Source: Chelonoidis abingdonii (taxonomy: Eukaryota > Chordata > Testudines > Testudinidae). From it: a DNA stretch of 64,000 nt. Every line of letters starts with the position of its first letter. Within the stretch, counting starts at the first letter, position 1. The notes beneath the pieces are model-generated. The model was given only the letters and a program-made list of their open reading frames with translations. It was not told the DNA's origin and searched no databases. The stretch spans positions 83,945,708 through 84,009,707 of the forward strand of contig NC_133770.1 of the NCBI RefSeq assembly GCF_003597395.2. Reading direction: 5' to 3'. This document shows positions 35,901-47,900 of the stretch, piece by piece. Both the position numbers and the translations under genes were made by a program.

Positions 35901-38900
35901 GTTAAACCCTGAGGATGGGGTGGAGATTAAAGATTATCTAGGCATGGCCCAGCACCTAAACAAATACTTTGCCTCAGTTTTAAATAAGGGTAATGAGGAG
36001 CTTGGAGTAGTGGCAGGGTGGTTAATGGAAATGCATATTTGGAAGCAGAAATTACCAAATCCAAAGTGGAAATCAAACTCAATTTAATGGGACCAAATGG
36101 GGGTGGGGAGGAGAGATTTACCATCCAAGAATATTAAAGGAATTGGCACATGAAGTTGCAAGCCCATCAGCAAGGATTTTTAATGAATCCGTAAACTCGG
36201 TGGTCATATTCTATGACTGAACAATTAATAATATAGTACCTATTTTTCAAAAAGGGAAATAAAGTGATCCAGGAAACTACAGGTTCATTTGACCTCAATT
36301 GTGTTCAGGGTCTTAGAACACATTTTGAAAGAGAAAGTAGTTATGGACATAGAGGTAAATGATATTTGGGATAAAATGCAACATGGTTTTACAAAAAGTA
36401 GGTGGTGGCAGACCAACTTGTTCTCCTTCTTTGAAAAGATAACAGGTTTTCCAGACAAAGGAAATGCAATAGATTTAATCTGGATTTCAGTAAGGCATTT
36501 GATACAGTTCCACAGGGGAAATTGTTAGTTAAATTGGAGAAGATGGGGATTAATATGAGAATTGAAAGGTGGGTAAGGAACTGGTTATAGAGGAAACTAC
36601 AACGGGTCATACTGAAAGGTGAACTGTCAGGCTAGAGGGAGGTTATTAAGGCAGTTCCTCTAGGACCAGTCTTGGGACCAATCTTATTTAACATTTCCAT
36701 TAATGAGCTTGGCACAAGAAGTGGGAATGTCCTAATAAAATTTGAGGATGACCAAAAGTTGGGAGATATTGCCAATACAGGAGGAAGACTGGAACATCAT
36801 ACAAGAAGATTTGGATGACCTTGAAACCTAGAGCAATAGAAATGGGATGAAATTTAATATTGCAAAGTGCAAGGTCATCCATTTAGGGACTAATAACTTG
36901 AATTTTTGCTATAAGCTAGGGACATATCGGTTGGAAGCAACCAAGCAGGAGAAAGACCTGGGTGTACTGGTCAATCACAGGATGTCTATGAGAAGGGAGA
37001 GGAGTCATTTAAGTTAAGAGCCAATGGTGGCACAAGAACAAATGGTTATAAACTGGCCATCAACAAATTTAGGCATGAAATTAGACAAATTTCTAACCAT
37101 CAGAGAGGAGTGAAGTTCTGGAACAGCCTTCCAAGGAGAGCAATGGGGGCAAAAAAAACCTAACTGGCTTCAAGATTGAGCTTGGTAAGTTTATGGAGGG
37201 GACAGTATGAAGGGACGGTGGCATGTGGTCCATCTGCAACAGCTAGTAGAAAATATCTCCAGTGGCCGGTGATGGGACACTAGATGGGGAGGGCTCTGAG
37301 TTACTACAGTGAATTCTTTATCACGTGTCTGGCTGATGAGCCTTGCTGACAGGCTCAGGGTCTAACTGATCACCATATTTGGGGTCAGGATGGAACTTTC
37401 GCCCAGTCTCAGAGGCCCTGGGCCTTTTTCACTTTCCTCTGCAGCATGGACCATGGGTCACTTGCTGGCTTGAACTAGAGTAAATAGTGGATTTTCTGTA
37501 ACTTTTAAAGTCCATAAATCATGATTTGAGGACTTCAGTTACTCAGCCAGAGATTGTGTGATTATCACAGGAATGGGTGGATGAGGTTCTGTGGCCTATG
37601 GTGCACAGGAAGCCAGAGTTTTCAACATAAGCAGAGTTTCCCATTCCTCATGGAAAGAGGGAAAAACTGCTTTCCATTTTTTCCCACCCTCAAAAGTCAA
37701 AAGGTCTGATAATCATATGATTTTTTCCATCCTAGAAAAGAACTGTAAGAATCAGAGAGAGATCTCTGTTCCAGGGTGAGACAAAAAGAAGACTCATGTG
37801 CTTCTGCAAGTCCGAAATTCAATCTTGTTTACAAACCAATTTAGTATTTATTACATTTTATTAAACAAAAACAGAACTCAGAGAAGCTGGGACTGCCATT
37901 TTGGCAGGAATTAATAGTAAGACTGCAGGAAACCCAATGTTCAACAAATGGGAATAGCAGACTTTGAATGCTGACTGCAAGTACATTTCAATATGTATAT
38001 TAGCCAAATTCTAATTAGCTGTCCTTATTTTTATTTCTTCAGAAGTTGGCCAAAATGTTTAGATTATAACTCTGTCAAGACTTGGAAAATGAGGTCTGGT
38101 TAGCCATGTTAGTTAATATGTTTTTAAACACTCCGTGGCATCTTATGCAGAACAGAGATAAAGGTATTTAAAAACATGTTAGCTGATTATGGTCAACTCT
38201 GTTTTTTCTGTGATACTACTCTAAATTCCCTGTGTGTGGTTCCAAACTAAAGAAATGCATGTTCATAATTACCTACTTTTACTCAATTGCACTTAAAAAA
38301 GAGATAAAATGAGTCCATTGCTGATGAAGAGTATCAACTCTTCCCTTAAGAGAGAATATGTGTCCGCTTCTCTTAAGGAAGCAGCTGTGAGACCCTTGCT
38401 CAAGAAGCCAAAGTTTGATACTTACAATCTGGTTATGTATTGTCCAGCACCTACTCTTTCCTTCTGGGTTCAGGTTATAGAGACGGTTAGAGCAAGCCAA
38501 CTCTTGGTATTTAGATGCCAAGAATATCCTTGACCCTGGTTGCTCTGGGTATAGACCCAAATGTGCCACAGACTGCACTGTGGACTTCTAGATTACCTTC
38601 TCCTGCTAACAAAGATTGTGTATCCATGCCGATATTTATTGATCTATTGGCTACCTTCAAGGCCATTGATGAAAAGGTGTTATTGACAGTCCTGTAGGTA
38701 GTAGCTACAGTGTGCAGAGCTGCTCTTGGGTAACAGGCTGAGGGTGGTGTTAGGCTTTCTCCTAAAAGTGCTGTCAGGTGTAGTTCCACTGGATTCCAAC
38801 CTGTGTCCCCTCTTGTTCAATATGAGCCAACGACTAAGAGGGTTAGTCAGTAAGCATGGGCTGTGGTGCTTTTGATAAGTTGTTGACACCCAACTCTATA

Positions 38901-41900
38901 TTTTTATCTCATCCCACCCAGGCACTGCTGATAAATGCCTTATTCAGTGTTTGAGGGAGACTGAAGCATGGATGAGAGCTAACTGCTTGAAGCTCAATCC
39001 AGATAAGTACAAGGTATTGCTGAATAGGTTGTACAAGGGGACAGGGGGAGCATGGGTGTGTGGAAGAGAAGCAATCAGAAGTCACAGTGAGAATTATTCC
39101 GTTGTTGTTCCTGAGGATGGTTGCCAATTATATGTAGCTAGAGCTCACAATCTGGGGGGTGGGGGGTTAGAGCCCCAAGTGCTGTTAGTTTCAGGAAAGG
39201 TTCCACCCCTTCCCCCTGATCTGACTATGAATTTGTGGTAGTTTCCCTCAGTTATGGGCCTTGCTACTGTGATCTGTGCCTACATCAACTCAAGAGTAGA
39301 TTATTGCAATATACTGGATCTGGTCTACCTTTTGTGGGAGGTCTGCGAAGGAACAAACATTGGCCTTCTTTTGCTTCTTCATGATATATAAAGAAGGCCA
39401 GAATGTTATATTTTTTTTTAAAGAAACTAACTAAAAAAAACCCGCTTGTTGTTTCCCCCCACACACACACTGTTAAGGTGATAGACCTCACACTAAACAC
39501 GTCCCAGTGGCCCCCCAGCAAAACCAGGAGAGACCAATGCCACCAGCTGATCTTTCTGAAAGTAAAGTAAATCAAGAGGGATAAAATTAACAACAGAAAA
39601 GCCCCAGAGAGGAGGTGGTGTTATCCTCTTCTATCATAAAGAAAACAAACAAAAAAGTGGTGCACTACCCCAGTGTTAGGGCAAAAAACTTGGATCAGCT
39701 ATAATTCAACCACAGTTGCCCACTTTCACGCAGAAAATAAGCACCCTGACTTCCACAATAAGCCAAAAATCAGCCTAATCCCATTTCAAAACAAGGCCAA
39801 AACAAGCCAATCCTTAAGAACCCCAACACTCTATCTGACTAGATTCCACCCGGCATGGTGAGACTGTGGTGGGCCAGCTGCAGTGCACCCCTGACTACCT
39901 TTACCCCTGCCTGCCAGGAACCGATCCCCGCCCCCCGCAAAAAAGCAGCAGCAACAAGCTACAACAAGCAACAAGCTAAAAACCAAAAACTAGCCAACAA
40001 GCAATTCATAAGCCAATTAAGCCAAAAACAAGTCCAATTTCTGCATTTTTTTCATGGGTTTGGCATGGCTGAATTCAACCCCGAAACTGAAATTGGTGCA
40101 GAATCTCGCAGCTCTGTTATTAAACAGAGTTTGTTGCCCCAAAAAGATGCCATCGGTGCTCTGTGAATTGCCCTGGCTGCCTGATCTTCAGTTATAAGGT
40201 GTTGGTTTTGATTTATCCTGTCTTGTGATTTGTATGTTTGAGAGAGTACCTCCTTTTCTGTGCCACCCTGCCATGAGCAGTCAGCAGAGGCATCTGAGCT
40301 GCAGGCCTGTCAGAGTCAGAGAGTGAGCTGGTCTCAAGTTGTTCTCATTGAGGGGTCCTGAATATTGCTCCTCTCGCCTTCTCCTTCAAAATAGTCCAAA
40401 TTTGTTAATCTTTAGGTCATGCTGCAAGGCTGAACTATTTCCCCAGGTTGTTAGGAAACACGGAGCATAACAAGGGCTAGCATATATGAGGGATGAAGTG
40501 CCAGTTGGGCTTGGTTTATGTGGCTGGTTATGTTTTGGAGGCAAGGAGTGGCTGCTGGCTTTATTTTTGATGCTGCTGTACACTCAGCTTTTTAGCAAAG
40601 GCAACAAGCAGCGCCCACGCAGAGCTCTCCTGTACTTAGTCAAAAACAGCCTGTCACACCCGCTAAGCTAAACAAAGTTCAGTATCATTTTAAAATTTAC
40701 TCCACTCCTTAAAAGCCCCCCCTGCCTTATTTATTTATTTCAAGTGTGCTACTGCTTTTTAAACCCTAAAGGTTATATTATACTTTCTCTCCCCTGCCTG
40801 GGAAAGGGGCTCTACCCTACATCTTCCAAAGCTGAGTCTGAAGAGTTCGAGCATGGTGGAACTCCAGCTTCCACCTTTTGGGACATCAAACACATAATCT
40901 GTCAAATCAAGATTTTTCCAGAGTCTGCCTATTGGCCAGTAACATTGCTAACAACACCATTTTAGAATCATAGACTATCAGGGTTGGAAGGGACCACAGA
41001 AGATTATAGGCCAATCCCCAGACTGATTTTTACCCCAGTTCCCTAAATGCCCCCCCTCAAGGATTGAACTCACAACCCTGGGTTTAGCAGGCCAATGCTC
41101 AAGCCACTGAACTAAGCCTCCCTTCCAATAAATATCAACTCTCATTGCTATCTTCTCCTTGCAGTTTCAAATGGACATGACAGTTTTCTTTCTTGGTCCT
41201 AAACTGGTTGTCTAGTGGTATTGTGCATTCTTAGGCTCTGATCCAAGAAACTCCTGGTGATTTCAGGGGGATTTGGATCAGACCCTTAAGCAACGGCACT
41301 CCTTGTCTGAAATGTCTGTGTTGAAAGTCAACTGGAGTTAGGTGCCTAAGAGCCTTTAAAAAAAATCTCCTCCTTCTTAAATCTCCTCCTCCTTGAGTCA
41401 AGTGCTTTGATGTCTCAGGTGAAAGGCCCTATAGACAAGCAACATGTTGTTACAGTAGGACTCTCTCTGAAAGCTGGAAATTCCACTCTCCTCCTATTTT
41501 TCTTTCTATGCTGTACAAATCAGACCAAAAGACTTGAAACAATGTTTGCTACACCTGGCTCTAGCCTTCCATTTTGCAAAATGGAACCTATACACATTAC
41601 ACTGATTTCAGCACAGGCAGAACATGGCAGGTGCTACTAATTATCCATTGTACCAAAAAGCAAAACCCTGGCCTGCTTTCTCTGTCTGGCATCCTGTATG
41701 CCATTTACTGTAAAATACTGAACTGCTACAGGATACAAAATGACGGGGCAGAATAAAATCTGTCAAAGTGTGTGGGAAGCCACTGATGTTGTATATACAC
41801 AAAAGAGCAGTGTCACTGTCATGAGGTTGGCCAGATAAACTAATCTGGGCAAGACCCTCTTGTTTTGTAAACTCTTGAGAACACACAATCTGCTAGAATG

Positions 41901-44900
41901 TCGACAATCAAAACACTGCACACAACCTCCTAACTGAATAAATCTGTCTTTCTCACTATTGTTAACTGATACATTACTTGTGGGGTCATGATTAAATTAG
42001 ATTATAAACATTTCTGGGCAAGAACATTGTCAGTTTATGTTTGTGGAAACTGGCACGTCATCTCAGATACCATAGAAATAATTAAATATTAATAACACTC
42101 CAGCCTCATTCAGGGCCTCACCCATTGCCCATCAGGGCCTGAGAATTCTTTCTTTGGGCATTAGATCTGATCCTCAGTCCTGGAAGATAACATATCACTG
42201 GCTTTTCCACTACAGTGGAGTCGCAACATAGGCGCATTTAACTTACATGATTTTAACTATACGCGCTCAGTAAAACAAAAACAAAAGAGAAAAATAACAA
42301 TTTAAATACTGTACCTGTAGTGTGGGTGATTCCACCCGTCATTCCACTCAATGAGCATTTGACTATACGTCATTTTTGCCTTAAGCGCTGACTTCAGAAC
42401 CTAGCCCCCGCGTAAGATGCGACTCCCCTGTATTTGCATACCAGCCTTCTGGCTTTATTCGATCTTGCACACGGCCAAACTGAAAGAACCAATAAAGCAT
42501 CCCCTACTATCCCTTAATAAATTGTAGAAGTGGGGACCCACTGGAAACATTCACCTTTGTATGTCAAATATTGTAGACAGCCAAAAAAAGTACAGCACCC
42601 CCATTGTTAACCTCTCCAAAAGGTTCCTCCTGTAACAAATCTGTTTTTATTTCTTTCATAATTTAAGAAGTGAGTTAAGTTTGTTTTTAATTTTGTGCAC
42701 AATGCATCACAGATGGGATGCTTCAAATACAGAATTATTATTCTAGTGTATTGCAGTAAAGATTCAAATGTTCACCTATCCCTTTTAGATAATCATACCT
42801 AAACAAGTTCAATGCCACCAGCTGATTTTCCAGAGAACTCTGCTGTTCTGGTTTAAACACGCACATAAATAGCAAACTTGTTACTCAAGCTCACAAGTGA
42901 TAACTGACTTCCAGGAAAGCAGGATTTTTACAGGAAAATTAAAATGAAAGTACAATTGGGTTCACTTTAAGGGCGTGATGCAGGAAAGAGGATGAAGATC
43001 AGGGTGAGTCACACCAGAACTGAACATTCCACTGTGCAACTTCCAAACTTCAGCTTCTGCTACCGGACTGCTGACAAAAAAAACAGGTCAGTTCTCTCTT
43101 TTTAAAATGTTATTATTTACTTAGCTGTACACTAAGTGTAATACTGAGTCTGTTTGTAGCTAGAAGGACTGGCGATTTTGCTCTTGGTGAATGTTATTGA
43201 AGTTTGTTTTACAGAGTTAAGGATTTCATTGAACCAAGTAATCACTTCCAATTCTGAAAGTCACATTAAATAATTCATTAGTGATAGATTTGTGCTCAAG
43301 TGGTACAGTAAAGTCAAAGCCAGGGGGAGAATGGGAAGGAAAAAATCTGTACATTTCTCACTATGCATATTTAATCGCATACAACCCCATACAGAGCGCT
43401 GCCTACCCACACACGCAGAGTAATATTGAATTCATACCCAAAAGGTAACTTCTGTAATTTTTATAAGATGTGCAAATATGTATATTATATTCATACTAGA
43501 TACAATGCATGTCTATGAATAGAAACGTTGCTCAAGAATAAGAAATATTAGTTTTAGGGACAAATAGGCACTGTGCCGCATCAGGCAAATATTTAATACA
43601 GAATTCAGCTCACCCAAAACTATATCAGGTATCTGAACATGCCTCACCCTACAAGCTTCTCTGCTTTATGATGCATTAACAAAAATGTCAGAGAGTCACT
43701 TTTCCTGGAACTGTTTAAATTCCCTTTTTATGAGCCCTTAAGAAAATCTGCTAATAATCCTCTTCTATTAATCATTTCCAGATGAGCTCTAATGTTTAGA
43801 GCACGGAGTCAGGAGACCTAGATTATATATCTAATTTTCTGTCTAATGTTAGACAATTGCCTTAATCTCCTGGATCTCCATTTCCTTTCTGGTAAAATGG
43901 GAATACTAATTCCCACCTTTGAATTCTTCCAATGAACGCGCTACGTAACTGCAAAAATATTATTGTTGTTGAAACATCTGATTGATAGAAACTGCCAGTG
44001 GTAGAATATATATAGTAGTATCCCTTGCCAAACAAAATAAAAATGAATAGAATCCCTTTATCTTCTATACTGTATACTTCACAATGCAGTAATACCATAC
44101 AAGACAGACTTATATGAAGAAAAATTAATTCTCATGTAAAGTCCAGAGTAGGAAATCTATTGAAATGTTGGTTGAAAAATTCCAAGAGGTTAAGGATTAA
44201 AAACAAAACATGAATATTAAATAACCAGCATTTATTAATTTGAGAGCAGTTTCATGACCAGGCAAGGAAATAATTTTTGGACACAAGTATCAAATGAAAA
44301 TGTTAACATTTCTCAATTTTTTTTTAAAATTCAAGTTTCCAACTTGATTAACCACACACTGATACCTTGCACATGACATTAATAACAATTTAACTTCTAT
44401 TTGTAGAAAGAAGCCATTTAAAAAAGATTTTCAGATAAATATTCTGAGTAAGGATTTGGCAGATGTTTCCTTTAGAGACAGTCAAAGTTGTATGCGGTTT
44501 TTCAAGTTTCAAAAAGCCGACTGGCAGCGCCAGATATCAGTTTAGCATCTGTTTTCAATAACTTTAACACAGTAATATTCAGAAACACTGCAACAGAGAA
44601 AATGTGTTTTCTCTATTCAGCAGATTTCTGCTCTTGGCTAGCATTAGTCCAGTTTATTTCCAGATAATAGACCATTACAGGATCTCACAGTCTCTTTTTA
44701 CATTAGATAGAATTACTCATTTGCTGAAATTCCACATAGTTTTAGGAACTGGGAATAGGATACAGGGAAAAGTGTAATAAGTGAATTGTCTACAAGATGC
44801 AGACTGGAGAGAGGATCTTCTAAACTATCGTATTAAAGGGCAATAAAAATCTAATGATGAGATTATTCAGAACATATACTTGCACTTAATCATTAAGAAA

Positions 44901-47900
44901 ATCTGTCAGCATAACTCTTGGAAATTACTAAAGTTTTTGGTTTTGAACTATTTTGCTGCCTTTTAAAAATTCTCACGAGATACAAAATTGTCTGTGCATA
45001 GTATACTGGGAAAACTAATAGGTGGCTTCCTTTCTTCCCTTAGGACTGAGACTGCCTCAGAGGGTATGTCTCCACAGCAAAAGCTGTGCAACAGCTAGCC
45101 TACCCAAGCAACTGTGAATACATCTGGCGCAGCTAACAAGAGTAGTAAAGACCGTGCAGCCCTGCATATGTACTCTGTTTGCGAGCTGGTTCTGAAGCCT
45201 GCATTGCACTGTCCTCACTGTGATTGTTATGTGCATTAGCTGGATTAAAGCTATCTTAGGTAGGCTAGCTTTTGCTGTGGAGACATACCCAGACTATCAG
45301 TCCTGAAAACAGATCTGCGTAGGTGCAGAGCACCAGTGAACTCAAAATGGCCAGAACTGGGGCCAATTCTGCTTTACTGTTTTTAAGTAGACACCCTCCA
45401 TAAGCAGCAGACTTGCATCTGACAAATCTCACACACACACACACACACACACACAGAGCTGAAATATACAACTGCAGGCACCCTTTAGCAATGTCTGCCT
45501 CTCAGTTTCAAACAGTTAGCTCTCCTTCTCAGTGTATGTATTGTGGTAGCACCCTAAGCCAGGATTGTTTTGCTCAGATGTGCTAGGTGCTGTATAAACA
45601 GATAGGAAGACACGGGCCCTTGCCCTGAGCAGCTGTAGATGTATAGTTTGTTTGGGGTAGTATCTTACTATTTTCAAATGTATACATAGTGTTAGTTTTT
45701 ATTTGTATTTAGCTTAGATCTTTATACAAACCCTAACGTGTTCTAGGGCCCACTGACAATCTTTAAACATGCAATCAACTTAGATTCATTTTTTGTCTTG
45801 TAGCTTTTGCCATGGGGTTGGGTGAAAATACCTCAATGGACTATTATGAGGACAATGGTGAATCAAACTTCACCTTTGACTACACTCAGTTTGAAATGCT
45901 TTGTGAAAAGGAGGAGGTGAGAAATTTTACTAAATTGTTCCTACCTGTGTTTTATTCACTGGCTTTCATTGTGGGAATTGCAGGAAATTCCTTAGTGGTG
46001 GCAATCTATGCCTACTGCAAGAAACCAAAGACTAAGACAGATGTTTATATCATCAACTTGGCAATTGCTGATCTGTTACTGCTATTCACCCTCCCTTTCT
46101 GGGCTGCAAATGCAGTCAGCGGATGGATGCTTGGAAACATCATGTGCAAGGTCACTTCTGCTTTATACACCATGAACTTCAGCTCTAGCATGCAGTTTTT
46201 GGCTTGTATCAGTGTGGATAGATATAATGCCGTTTCCAAACCCCAAAGTCACCAAAGAGGTGGAAAGCAATGCAGCGTAACTTGTATCTGTGTCTGGCTG
46301 GCTGCCATTTTGTTGAGCATTCCTGAACTGATTTTTAACACAGTCAAGAAAAACGGTGACCGGTATGGATGCTTTCCTGTATTTCCAGTGGACCTGGGAA
46401 CACTCCTTAAAGCAACCATTCAAATCCTGGAAGTTACGCTAGTGTTTGTGTTACCCTTCCTCGTCATGCTGACCTGCTACTCAGCTATTGCCAGAGCATT
46501 CTTTAGGTCTCCAAACGTTCAAAAATCTAGGCCCCTCAAAGTTCTGCTGACAGTAGTGGCTGTTTTCATTGTCACTCAGCTGCCTTACAATATAGTCAAG
46601 TTCTGGCGAGCCATAGATGTCATCTACTTGCTGATTACAGACTGTGACATGAGTAAAACCATAGATGTTGCCCTCCAAATAACTAAGAGTATAGCCTTGT
46701 TTCACAGCTGCCTAAACCCAATCTTGTACGTCTTTATGGGAGACTCTTTTAAAATGCACATTACGAAAATCGCCAAAAATTTGGGATATTGGAGGAGAAG
46801 TCGCAATTTACCAACCGAAGAGATTTCTATGAATTGTGCCGGCCACACAGAAGAAACAAGTAGCTTTACTATATAGCAGTTGTAGCACCGTCTCTAACCA
46901 GTGTAACAGACGGGAACAATTATAATGCATCTGAGAGCTATTTCCACTTTGATTAAACTTAAACATCCATGTTACTCTGCAAGTCAAATCTGAAGTGATG
47001 TTCTGACACATGAACAGCCAAGATGTTGCAAAGAAATTCAAAATAGAATAAGACCAAAAACCATATAGTAAAGGTAATGGAAACAACAGAAACAGAGTTC
47101 AGCTTGAGCGCTTGAGAAAAGTGAGATTTAAAGGGTCACAGTGCTAAGCCATTAATTAGATGAGGAGTGAATGGACTACATACCGATATGCTAATCACAA
47201 CAAATATATACTTAATACGTTAAAAAAAAACATGATGGCACTGAATTTTGTACCCCAGAGTTAATAATGTTCAGCCCTTTAAAATGTAACCTTCCAGAGT
47301 TGCTTCTCAAAACTGTTTCAGGTCTTCCTATTGATTTTAAATATTTGTGTGAAATTGCAACTCTGTTTTTCCTTAGTTGTCACTTCACAAATGGCCTGTG
47401 AGGCTTGAGCTGAGGAAATAGTTCATCTCTGGTATTTCACAGAGGCAGCAGCAAACAGTAAACTATGGTCCAGTGTCTTATGATTCCAAATATGTGTGGC
47501 ATGTTTAAAAGAGTTCCTTTTCTGCAACAATACAGAATGCCTTTTAATTATATTCTGCTTGCACTAGATTGCAATGAGTCCTATTTCCTATTACATGCAC
47601 ATGTCAAATCTTTGGTTTTAAATCCATATTCATGTGAGATTACTCAGAGCTTCATTTTGGTCATTTCCTGGAAGGCAATTCACATTTCCAGTGACCTCTA
47701 TAAAATGCTTTGGGAACTGATGTAACAATCAGCAATGAAAATGTCTTACATTTTGCAGATGACACTTATGACCTAATTTGGAACACGTAGCCCTATAATG
47801 TTACAGAAAATTAGTTTTGATTTGTATGCATTGTATGCCTTTATGGATATTTTGCAGGTGCACTTCAGGCACCAATCTCTGTAGCTTTAGCACACAGACT

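Noticed and set aside
45265..45471. Cysteine/valine-rich small protein on -
   Set aside because: The CVCVCV stretch is a translation of the (CA)n microsatellite.
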